Below, piece after piece: positions 17,685-24,841 of a stretch of 64,000 nt of DNA. The DNA is taken from NCBI RefSeq assembly GCF_007830635.1, contig NZ_VLLA01000006.1:161102-225101 (forward strand), read 5' to 3'. The position numbers and the translations under genes were made by a program. This stretch comes from Bradyrhizobium huanghuaihaiense (GTDB lineage: Bacteria > Pseudomonadota > Alphaproteobacteria > Rhizobiales > Xanthobacteraceae). The notes under the pieces were generated by a model, which ran no database searches, was not told where the DNA came from, and saw only the letters and a list, made by a program, of their open reading frames with translations. Numbering within the stretch: position 1 is the stretch's first letter; each line of letters starts with the position of its first letter.

Positions 17685-18740
17685 ATGACCTATATTGCCA
17701 AGCCGAAATTCCATCATCCGGGCCTGAAGAAGAACGAGCTCGGCTACACGCATCGCGACTACGAGGGCAAGATTTCGACGCTGTGCGCCGGCTGCGGCCA
17801 CGATTCGATCACGGCCTCGATCATCGAGGCCTGCTACGAGCTCTCGATCGAGCCGCATCGGGTGGCGAAGATCTCCGGCATCGGCTGCTCGTCGAAGACG
17901 CCGGACTATTTCCTCGGCAATTCGCACGGCTTCAACTCCGTGCACGGCCGCATGCCCAGCGTGCTCACCGGCGCCAACCTCGCCAACCGCGATTTGATCT
18001 ATCTCGGCGTCTCCGGCGACGGCGATTCCGCCTCGATCGGCTTCGGCCAGTTCGCGCATTCGATCCGGCGCGGCGTCAACATGACCTATATCGTCGAGAA
18101 CAACGGCGTCTACGGCCTGACCAAGGGCCAGTTCTCGGCCACCGCCGACCGCGGCTCGAAGAGCAAGAAGGGCGTCACCAACACCGACAATGCCATCGAC
18201 CTGGTCGCGATCGCGCTGCAGCTGGGCGCAACCTTCGTGGCGCGCTCGTTCTCCGGCGACAAGGGCCAGCTGGTGCCGCTGATCGCAGCCGCGATCGGCC
18301 ACAAGGGCGCGTCCTTCATCGACGTCATCAGCCCCTGCATCGCCTTCAACAACCACGCCGGCTCGACCAAGAGTTTCGACTATGTCCGCGAGCACAATGA
18401 CGCCGTGAACCGGCTCGACGTGCTGGTCGGCCGCGATCCGATCGCGGTGGACTACGCGCCGGGCACGGTGCAGGTGGTCGAGCAGCACGACGGCAGCAAG
18501 ATCGCACTGCGCAAGATCGACGCGGACTACGATCCGCATGATCGTCTCGGCGCTCAGACCTTCCTCGCGAAGCACGCCGCCAAGGGCCAGATCGTCACCG
18601 GCCTGCTCTATGTCGACCCCGACGCGGAGGACCTGCACGAGCACCTCAATACGGTCGAGACCCCGCTCAACACGCTGGAAGCGGACACGCTCTGCCCGGG
18701 TTCGGCGGCGCTGGACAAGATCAACGCCAGCCTGCGCTGA
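17685..18740 (+). CDS. korB: 2-oxoacid:ferredoxin oxidoreductase, beta subunit
   Basis: A 351-residue thiamine-diphosphate-binding subunit. LCAGCGHDSITASI near the N-terminus and GIGCSSKTPDYF supply cysteines for the iron-sulfur cluster. GVSGDGDSASIGFGQFAHSIRR with ENNGVYGLTKGQ is the GDG-x(~25)-N thiamine-diphosphate motif. It is read in the same direction as korA but 172 bases later. Its stop codon directly abuts the stop of the convergent DUF4399 gene. Confidence 0.9.
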   Translation: MTYIAKPKFHHPGLKKNELGYTHRDYEGKISTLCAGCGHDSITASIIEACYELSIEPHRVAKISGIGCSSKTPDYFLGNSHGFNSVHGRMPSVLTGANLANRDLIYLGVSGDGDSASIGFGQFAHSIRRGVNMTYIVENNGVYGLTKGQFSATADRGSKSKKGVTNTDNAIDLVAIALQLGATFVARSFSGDKGQLVPLIAAAIGHKGASFIDVISPCIAFNNHAGSTKSFDYVREHNDAVNRLDVLVGRDPIAVDYAPGTVQVVEQHDGSKIALRKIDADYDPHDRLGAQTFLAKHAAKGQIVTGLLYVDPDAEDLHEHLNTVETPLNTLEADTLCPGSAALDKINASLR

Positions 18741-19184
18741 TCACTTGCCGGCAACTGGTTGCCTGACACGTATGGTGATCTTCTCGGACACGATGGGCGG
18801 CTCGAACGGATAGTGCTTGGCGTCGCCGAGCACCAGTTGCAGCGTGTGCGTTCCGGGTGCAAGTTCGAGCTGGGTTTCGGTCTGCCCGGCGCCGAAGTGC
18901 AGATGCGACTTGTCCTGCGGAATTGGCTCCTTGGGATCGATGGGATCGTTGACGTCAACGAGCAAATGGTGATGGCCGGCGTTCTGGTAGTCGTCGCCGG
19001 CATGCGTCACGCCCATGTTGCGCAAACCGAACCGGACCCAGAATGCACCGCGAACCTTCTGCCCGTCACGCGGGCTGATGAAATAGAGCTTGGCGTCCTT
19101 GGGCGCGGTCTTGCCTTGCGCGTAGGCTCCGCCGGGAGGCAATGCGAGCGCCGCCGCCAATGCGGCGCAAAAAATGATCTTCAT
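18741..19184 (-). CDS. DUF4399 periplasmic protein
   Basis: A 147-residue protein with a clear signal peptide (MKIIFCAALAAALALPPGGAYA) cut near residue 22. The mature part contains FISPRDGQKVRGAFWVRFGL, AGHHHLLVD and the THTLQLVLGDAKH segment of DUF4399, predicted to be a beta-sandwich with a His-rich patch that could bind metal (inference). It lies 17 bases downstream of the cyclase/FGE-like gene on the same strand, so the two are probably coexpressed and meet in the periplasm. Confidence 0.82.
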   Translation of the reverse strand: MKIIFCAALAAALALPPGGAYAQGKTAPKDAKLYFISPRDGQKVRGAFWVRFGLRNMGVTHAGDDYQNAGHHHLLVDVNDPIDPKEPIPQDKSHLHFGAGQTETQLELAPGTHTLQLVLGDAKHYPFEPPIVSEKITIRVRQPVAGK

Positions 19185-19201
19185 CAAATCCACTCCAGCA
19201 C

Positions 19202-20767
19202 CTACGGACTGAGCGCGACGCGGAATCCATGTGTGGGATAACGGACATTGGTGTCGTAACCATCGCGGTTGGACGGCCGCACATATCGCGAATCGTTCTT
19301 CCAGGAGCCCGAGCGCAGAACGTGCGAGGAGCAGTCGGCGCCGGTCCATGCCGAGCCGTCGCCGGGCGCGCCTTGATAGCTCTTGTGCCAGCAATCCTCG
19401 ACCCACTGGTCGATCCCGCCGCCCATGTCGTACAGGCCGAACGGGTTTGGCTTGAAGCTGCCGACCTTCGCCGGCTGCTCGCTGGCGAGGTTGCCGCAAT
19501 CCTTGCAGCCGGCCATGCCCGGCTGGAGCTTGTCGCCCCACCAATACTTGCTCTGCGTTCCGCCACGCGCCGCGTACTCCCATTCGGCTTCGCTCGGAAG
19601 CCGATACGGCTTCTTCGTCGCCTGGGAGAGATACGCCACATATTGCTGCGCGTCGGTCCAGCTCACATTGCTGACCGGCGCGTCGTCTTTGCCGGTGGCC
19701 GTGAAGGAGCACGCCTTCGCAGCGGCGCAATCGTTCCACTCCTGCACGGTCACCGGATATTTGCCGATCGAGAACGGCTTGATCGTGACCTGGTGGACCG
19801 GGCGTTCCGTCGGATCGTCATTGCTTCCCATGGCGAAGCTGCCGCCGCGAATGGCGATCATCTCGGGTTCTCGGACCGCCGTCACCGATGGAGCGGATGC
19901 CGGAGATGGTGAAGGCGATGCGGCGGGCGATGGCGTCGTTGTGGGCAACGGCGAAGCCGCGGGTGCGGCTTGTGGCGCCGGTACCGCCGGGCTCGGTAAC
20001 GACGGAACGGATTGCGGCACCGGCGAAGCCGACGGCGCCGCGATCGGAGGAGCGGCAGCCTGTTGCCCCACCTGGCTGCGGTGCTGCACCAGCACGTACC
20101 AAAGCACGTAGCCGGCAATCACCAGCAATGCCATGATCAGAAGAAAGAGCAGGATGCTCTCGCGCCGGCCGCGCGTCCTGCCGACTGCGTCTGCGTCCGG
20201 CAGCACGCGATAGACCCGCACCGGATCGGTGATGTTCTTGACCTTGCGGTCCCCGAGCGATTCATAGCCGCATACGACCTTGTGCTTGATCTGCTCGTAG
20301 ATCGCACCCGAGATATAGACCTGACCGGGCTCCGCAATGCCTTCGATGCGTGTGGCGATGTTGACGCCGTCGCCGTAGATATCGTCCGGCTCCACGATGA
20401 CGTCGCCGAGATTGACGCCAATCCGGTATTCGAGCCGTGAATGCTTGGGAAGCGGGGCGTTGCGGCCGAGGAGATTCTGCTGGATGACGATGCTGCATCG
20501 AACGGCCTCGACCGGGCTATCGAAGATGGCGATGAAGCCGTCGCCCGTCGTCTTCACCAGCGTGCCATGGTGCTCGACGATGCTGGGCTGGATGATATCC
20601 CGCTCGATCCGCTTGACGCGGACATGCGTTCCCTCCTCGTCGGCCTGCATGATGCGACTGTAGGAAGCGATGTCGCCGACAATGATCGCCGCAAGACGAC
20701 GAGGCATGGGGCCGTGTGGGGGCTGCCCGTCCTGATTTCCGGATCTGAAGTTGCGAATTTCGCCCAT
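19202..20767 (-). CDS. Class III nucleotide cyclase fused to periplasmic FGE-like domain
   Basis: A 521-residue single-pass membrane protein. Residues about 20-190 are a cytoplasmic class III cyclase: AAIIVGDIASYSRIM and TTGDGFIAIFDSP carry the two metal-binding Asp residues, and DIYGDGVNIATRIEG the Asn/Arg pair. One membrane segment (ILLFLLIMALLVIAGYVLWYVL) follows, then a long Pro/Ala/Ser linker of about 90 residues, then a formylglycine-generating-enzyme-like domain (MIAIRGGSFAMGS, RLPSEAEWEYAARG, ending GFRVALSP). The C-terminal domain lacks the Cys pair of true formylglycine generators, so it is probably a ligand- or protein-binding relative. The ATG at 20767 has a ggag box and is preferred to the upstream GTG at 20803. 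Confidence 0.87.
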   Translation of the reverse strand: MGEIRNFRSGNQDGQPPHGPMPRRLAAIIVGDIASYSRIMQADEEGTHVRVKRIERDIIQPSIVEHHGTLVKTTGDGFIAIFDSPVEAVRCSIVIQQNLLGRNAPLPKHSRLEYRIGVNLGDVIVEPDDIYGDGVNIATRIEGIAEPGQVYISGAIYEQIKHKVVCGYESLGDRKVKNITDPVRVYRVLPDADAVGRTRGRRESILLFLLIMALLVIAGYVLWYVLVQHRSQVGQQAAAPPIAAPSASPVPQSVPSLPSPAVPAPQAAPAASPLPTTTPSPAASPSPSPASAPSVTAVREPEMIAIRGGSFAMGSNDDPTERPVHQVTIKPFSIGKYPVTVQEWNDCAAAKACSFTATGKDDAPVSNVSWTDAQQYVAYLSQATKKPYRLPSEAEWEYAARGGTQSKYWWGDKLQPGMAGCKDCGNLASEQPAKVGSFKPNPFGLYDMGGGIDQWVEDCWHKSYQGAPGDGSAWTGADCSSHVLRSGSWKNDSRYVRPSNRDGYDTNVRYPTHGFRVALSP

Positions 20768-21074
20768 TGCGGGGACTCCACACGCGACGAGAGGCGGCCC
20801 CACTCTACGACTGCCAAGAGCAATCGCCTGTGAAGGCTATCACATCGACGAATGGGGACAATGTCGAATGGCTGACGGCATCGGGTTCCCAAAAAACGAT
20901 GGCCCGCGCCGATTGAACCTTCCTGGCTTGAGGTTCGACTAAGGCCGCACATGGAACCAGGCCGCCTCGCTCCGCTCTGCGCGTGGATGCGAGTTGAATG
21001 CGTCACGCATGCGGCGACTGCCAGCACGCAGTGTTTCGTGAAAGCAACGCGGTCCGCCTCGGCTGCGGCCTCGA
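20768..21074. other. Intergenic stretch, no gene seen
   Basis: It lies upstream of the cyclase gene. I find no convincing reading frame, repeat or clear promoter; the short frames here lack codon bias or ribosome-binding sites. Confidence 0.6.
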
Positions 21075-21644
21075 CTAGCCGACAGGCTCGGGCTCGGCTG
21101 CGGCGCGACCCGTATATGCCAGCCGTCCGGCCGTCCAGTACTGCTTGCAGGTCTCGAACAGCGTTTCGCCGTCCACGGTCAGGCCGCCCGTGACGAGCAC
21201 GCCGTCCGCACCAATGGGCTTGTTCAGCAGCGACAAGACGCGCTTCAGAAAGCCGCCTTCGAACCGCTCGGCGAGAAGAGGATCGACCTGAAGAACGACG
21301 ATCCTCTGGCTGCGATACCGAAAGATCGATATGTCCCTCACCGATCGCCACGAGATGGTGTCATCGGCGATCCTGGTGTCGCGAATGCCGATACGGGTGA
21401 TGAAGAGGACCGGCTCCCTGGCGGAGATCAACGTCCAGAGCGTCCTGCAGGTGGCCAGGCCGAAAAACACGACGCCGAAATAGCTGAGCGCGATCTGGAT
21501 CGTGGCGATGTCCTTGCCATAGTGCCAGCTGAATGCGAGCGCGCCGCACAGCAGCGTCGCCAACAGGCCGGCTCCCAGCAACTTGAACAGCCGCGGAAGG
21601 GAATAGCCGATCGCAAGGTTGGGCAAGCTCTGACTTACGGACAT
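21075..21644 (-). CDS. STM3941-like membrane protein
   Basis: A 189-residue protein with two membrane segments near the N-terminus (LLGAGLLATLLCGALAF and IALSYFGVVFFGLATC). A PH-like cytoplasmic domain follows: EPVLFITRIGIRDTRIADDTISWRSVRDIS, with a basic, hydrophobic continuation. The pattern 'T-x-x-G-I-R-D-x-R-I ... W-x-S-x-x-x-I-S' is shared with the protein at 29916-30587. The function is unknown. The start is ATG 21644; the longer frame would begin at a GTG at 21656. Confidence 0.65.
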   Translation of the reverse strand: MSVSQSLPNLAIGYSLPRLFKLLGAGLLATLLCGALAFSWHYGKDIATIQIALSYFGVVFFGLATCRTLWTLISAREPVLFITRIGIRDTRIADDTISWRSVRDISIFRYRSQRIVVLQVDPLLAERFEGGFLKRVLSLLNKPIGADGVLVTGGLTVDGETLFETCKQYWTAGRLAYTGRAAAEPEPVG

Positions 21645-21854
21645 TCTGACCGCCACCAGTCATCTGCAACAACCCGGGGTTTACCAGCGCCCCTCCTTCC
21701 AAATTGTTAAAGCGGGAACCTTGCGTGAGGCTGCCCGCAAGGCGGGCGGCCAGGAACGCTTGAACGCAGGACTTTCCGCCCGCGACTAAATGCCAGTCGG
21801 CTAGCCACCCCGCGCGCTGCGGATGGACGACGGTTCACACGCCCTGGTGCGATC

Positions 21855-22475
21855 ATGAAGCTTGCCCTCATCCTTCCGCTTGTCCTTGCCGGCTTCGTCG
21901 GCGCCGCCCGGGCCGAGGAGGCCGACGACATCCGTGAGGCCACCAAGGCCGAGGCCGACACCTTCAACGCGCGCATGTATGCGGGCAGGCCCGGCGACAA
22001 GGCCTATGCCTGCTTTGTCCGCCGTTACGACGCCGAGCATCTGGCGCGGCACCCGAAGCAGAAGGTCGCGTCGATGAAGCTGCTGATCTCCGCGGAGGTC
22101 GACAAGGAGGACAAGCAGCTCCACAACTCGTTCCGCCTCGGCTTCAGGTATCGCCACCGCAGCGGCGATTTCGATTCCAGCGGCTCCTGTAACCACGCCG
22201 TGTTCACCAAGGACGGCACCGAAACCCGCCTCGGCTGCGGCGTCGACTGCGAGGGCGGCGGCATCGGCGTTGCGCTCTCCAAGGACGACAGGTCGGCGAT
22301 CGTGCGCCTCGCGCGGGTCAGGGTCTGGCAGAACAACAAGCCGGACGACGATGCCGAGCGATCGCTGGTCGCCGGCGCCGACGACGGGATCTTCCGTCTC
22401 GATCGCACCGACACAAGCGAATGCGCTTCGCTCGTGACCGACCGCAAGGAACTCGCGGCACTGCGCCACAAGTGA
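21855..22475 (+). CDS. Exported protein of unknown function
   Basis: A 206-residue protein with a typical signal peptide (KLALILPLVLAGFVGAARA) cut near residue 20. The mature part is hydrophilic and holds several cysteines (CFVRR, GSCNHAV, GCGVDCEGGG, SECAS) that could form disulfides in the periplasm. I do not recognise a family. It lies 37 bases upstream of the DsrE-like gene and is probably cotranscribed with it. Confidence 0.7.
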   Translation: MKLALILPLVLAGFVGAARAEEADDIREATKAEADTFNARMYAGRPGDKAYACFVRRYDAEHLARHPKQKVASMKLLISAEVDKEDKQLHNSFRLGFRYRHRSGDFDSSGSCNHAVFTKDGTETRLGCGVDCEGGGIGVALSKDDRSAIVRLARVRVWQNNKPDDDAERSLVAGADDGIFRLDRTDTSECASLVTDRKELAALRHK

Positions 22476-22512
22476 TATGTCCGGCAAAATCAGGCAATCC
22501 AGGGAGACTGCC

Positions 22513-22962
22513 ATGAACCGCCGTAACATCCTGTGGAGCGCCGTCTCGACTTTGGGTGCCACGCTCGGCGCCTCCAGCGCGAAGGCCGCGCCCGAGGCTC
22601 CACCGTCGAACAAGCTGAAGGTCGTCTATCACCTCAGCGACGCCGAGAAGGTCAATTTCGTGCTCGGCAACATCCAGAACCACATCGACGGCGTTGGTGG
22701 TCCGGCGAACGTGACGATCGCGCTGGTGATCCACGGTCCGGCGCTGAAGCCGTTTCACACGGCGCAGGCCAACCCCGACATCAGCAAGCGCGTCGGCGAA
22801 TTCTCCAAGGATGGCGTCGAGCTCGCCGCCTGCGGCAACACCATGAAGGCGCAGAACGTGACGCTGACGGATCTGCTGCCGGGTTTCGTCAGCGCGGAGA
22901 AGGGCGGCGTGGTCAGGTTGGCCGAGCTGCAGTCGCAGGGGTATCTGTATCTGCGGCCGTAA
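22513..22962 (+). CDS. DsrE-family protein with Tat-like signal
   Basis: A 149-residue protein. The N-terminus MNRRNILWSAVSTLGATLGA is a signal sequence with paired arginines, and the Ala-rich end resembles a cleavage site, so export is likely. The mature part is a DsrE/DsrF-like fold (KVVYHLSDAEKVNFVLGNIQN, ALVIHGPAL, VELAACGNTMKAQNV), with the single Cys in the position of the sulfur-relay cysteine. ATG 22513 is chosen over the frame opening at 22477 because agggag precedes it. A periplasmic sulfur-carrier role is a family-based guess. Confidence 0.78.
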   Translation: MNRRNILWSAVSTLGATLGASSAKAAPEAPPSNKLKVVYHLSDAEKVNFVLGNIQNHIDGVGGPANVTIALVIHGPALKPFHTAQANPDISKRVGEFSKDGVELAACGNTMKAQNVTLTDLLPGFVSAEKGGVVRLAELQSQGYLYLRP

Positions 22963-22987
22963 GGTTGCACGGTGCCGCCACATCCTC

Positions 22988-23074
22988 CGTCATTGCGAGG
23001 AGCTCTTGCGACGAAGCAATCCAGACTTTCTCCGAGGTGGGATTCTGGATTGCTTCGCTACGCTCGCAATGACG
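22988..23074. repeat. REP-A palindromic repeat, copy 7
   Basis: A full copy 26 bases after the DsrE-like gene, ending 12 bases before the -35 box of the ArsR promoter. It may insulate the two transcripts. Confidence 0.9.
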
Positions 23075-23085
23075 GCGGAGCGCGC

Positions 23086-23139
23086 TTGACTTACCCATAA
23101 CCCTATGGTTATGAATTAACCCATAACCTCTGAGTTATG
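23086..23139 (+). promoter_or_regulatory. ArsR-operon promoter with two identical operators
   Basis: TTGACT at 23086 and TTATGA at 23109 are 17 bases apart and form a near-consensus sigma-70 promoter. Two perfect dyads CATAAC-N6-GTTATG lie at 23096-23113 and 23122-23139, with centres 26 bases apart. The first covers the spacer and -10 box; the second covers the expected start point and ends 8 bases before the ArsR start codon. Autorepression by the ArsR protein is the natural reading. Confidence 0.8.
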
Positions 23140-23147
23140 GATTAGCC

Positions 23148-23471
23148 ATGTCCTCCGCCCACGATCTCCTGTTCAGGATGCTCGCCGATCCGACCCGGCG
23201 GGCGATCTTCGAGCGGCTGTGCCGCGAGGGCGAGCAGACGGTCGGGGCACTGACGCTGCGATCCGGCGTTTCCCAGCCGGCGGTCTCGAAACATTTGGGC
23301 GCGCTGAAGCAGGCGGGCCTCGTGCGCGACCGCCATGAAGGACGCCAGACCCACTACAGCGCAGAGCCCGGCGCGCTCAATCCACTGGTTGACTGGACCA
23401 GCCAGATGACCGGCTTCTGGCAGAACCGGCTCGACGCACTCGATGATCTCCTGAAGAGGATGGACCAATGA
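23148..23471 (+). CDS. ArsR-family transcriptional regulator
   Basis: A 107-residue winged-helix repressor. LFRMLADPTRRAIFERLCREGE opens the domain and SGVSQPAVSKHLGALKQAGLV is the recognition helix. It has no cysteine cluster of the metal-sensing type, so it belongs to the 'SRPBCC-linked' ArsR group rather than to arsenic or zinc sensors. It overlaps the next gene by four bases. Two dyads directly upstream suggest autoregulation. Confidence 0.92.
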   Translation: MSSAHDLLFRMLADPTRRAIFERLCREGEQTVGALTLRSGVSQPAVSKHLGALKQAGLVRDRHEGRQTHYSAEPGALNPLVDWTSQMTGFWQNRLDALDDLLKRMDQ

Positions 23472-23887
23472 CCGAAACACGATCCGTCGTCGTCGAGCGC
23501 GAATTTGCCGCACCAGTGGAGCGGCTGTGGCGCGCGCTGACGCAGCCGCATCTGATCGAGGAATGGCTGATGAAGAACGACTTCAAGCCCGTGGTCGGTC
23601 ATCGCTTCAATTTGCGCGGCGAATGGGGCGGCGTGCTGGACTGCGAGGTGCTCACCATCGAGCCGCAGAAGGCGCTCGCCTATACCTGGAATTTCTCGCA
23701 CGAGGACGCCGCGTTCGATCTGAAGAGCGTCGTGACCTTCACGCTGACGCCGACGGGCGCGGGCACGCATCTGCGCGTCGAACAGGCGGGCTTCAGCCCG
23801 ACGCAGAAGCAGGCCTATGGCGGGGCGCATGCCGGCTGGAAGCAGTTCTTCGCCAAGCTGGACGAACTGCTGGCGCGGGCTGAGTAG
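23468..23887 (+). CDS. SRPBCC (AHSA1-type) domain protein
   Basis: A 139-residue single-domain START/Bet v1-fold protein with the usual opening VEREFAAPVERLWRALTQPHLIEEW and GEWGGVLDCEVLTIEP core. The fold binds hydrophobic ligands in a deep cavity; the ligand is unknown. The ATGA overlap with ArsR is the common pairing of these two families. Confidence 0.9.
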   Translation: MTETRSVVVEREFAAPVERLWRALTQPHLIEEWLMKNDFKPVVGHRFNLRGEWGGVLDCEVLTIEPQKALAYTWNFSHEDAAFDLKSVVTFTLTPTGAGTHLRVEQAGFSPTQKQAYGGAHAGWKQFFAKLDELLARAE

Positions 23888-23929
23888 CTCGCCGGCGTCT
23901 CTTCCATACATTTTCCAAAGGAGGTCCCA

Positions 23930-24148
23930 ATGAGCACGAACATGTGGATTCGGCGGATTCATCGCTGGCTGTCGATGGCGTTCACGGTCGCGGTCATCGC
24001 CAACATCGTCGCCATGACCATGCAGCTCGATGCCGCCTGGATCGGCTTCCTGGCGCTCGTGCCGCTGATCCCGCTGCTCGCGACCGGGCTGTATCTGTTC
24101 GCGCTGCCTTATCTCGGCCACCGCGACGGCGCGCGGCAAGAGGCGTGA
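23930..24148 (+). CDS. Small membrane protein of the ArsR operon
   Basis: A 72-residue protein with two membrane spans (SMAFTVAVIANIVAMTM and FLALVPLIPLLATGLYLFAL) and a short basic N-terminus (WIRRIHRW). A strong aaaggaggt ribosome-binding site precedes the ATG. It is two bases upstream of the DUF1801 gene. The function is unknown, although such proteins often accompany ArsR-SRPBCC pairs. Confidence 0.85.
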   Translation: MSTNMWIRRIHRWLSMAFTVAVIANIVAMTMQLDAAWIGFLALVPLIPLLATGLYLFALPYLGHRDGARQEA

Positions 24149-24150
24149 TC

Positions 24151-24591
24151 ATGAAGAAGGCCGTCACCGCAAAGAAGAGCAGCGCGACGAAGACGGATGG
24201 CGCTTCGCCGTCCAGGATGATCGACGGCAGGATCAGGGAGCTCGGCGACTGGCGCGGCGAGATGCTGGCGCGGATCCGCGGCCTGATCCAGCAGGCCGTC
24301 CCTGACGTCGTCGAGGAATGGAAATGGCGCGGCGTTCCCGTGTGGGAGCACGACGGCATCATCTGCACCGGCGAGACCTACAAGGAAGTGGTGAAGCTGA
24401 CCTTTGCCAAGGGCGCGGCGCTGGACGATCCCGCCGGCCTGTTCAACTCCAGCCTCGACGGCAATGTGCGCCGCGCGATCGATATTCGCGAGGGCGAGAA
24501 GATCAACGAGAAGGCGTTGAAGGCTCTGGTCCGCGCGGCGGTGGAGCTGAATGCGTCCAAGAAGAAGCCGGCCAAGAAGCAGCCGGCGTAG
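24151..24591 (+). CDS. DUF1801 domain protein
   Basis: A 146-residue soluble protein. A Lys-rich N-terminal tail (KKAVTAKKSS) and a Lys/Ala C-terminal tail (KKKPAKKQPA) flank a DUF1801 core (ARIRGLIQQAVPDVVEEWKW, then GVPVWEHDGIICTGETYK). The family belongs to the YdhG/iron-chaperone-like group; its biochemical role is not established. It is the last gene of the ArsR operon. Confidence 0.82.
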   Translation: MKKAVTAKKSSATKTDGASPSRMIDGRIRELGDWRGEMLARIRGLIQQAVPDVVEEWKWRGVPVWEHDGIICTGETYKEVVKLTFAKGAALDDPAGLFNSSLDGNVRRAIDIREGEKINEKALKALVRAAVELNASKKKPAKKQPA

Positions 24592-24638
24592 AGCGCCACG
24601 AGTTCCGTTGATCGCAATAGCAGCCGCGGACTGGCTCC

Positions 24639-24790
24639 AACCTCTCCCGCTTGCGGGAGAGGTCGGCGCGTCCCGGGCGATGCGAAGCATCGTCCCGCGC
24701 GCCGGGTGAGGGTTCTCTCCTCTGGGGGAGTCCCACTGTGGAGATACCCTCTCCCCGGCCCTCCCCCGCAAGCGGGGGAGGGAGCGCACC
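24639..24790. repeat. Palindromic repeat of family B, copy 1
   Basis: Starts aacctctcccgcttgcggga and ends with the inverse arm cccgcaagcgggggaggga. It has an inner hairpin (gatgcgaagcatc). A second copy with the same arms lies at 38403-38530. It sits between convergent genes and could terminate both. Nothing else is seen in 24592-24841. Confidence 0.85.
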
Positions 24791-24841
24791 TCCGTGGGGG
24801 CGATATTGGAGTCTCACAGCGTCAGACGCTAGACGATGCCC

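Noticed and set aside
20865..20889. Possible stress promoter for the cyclase gene (GTTCC at 20885)
   Set aside because: The -10 spacing is wrong by two bases and no GTT is present.
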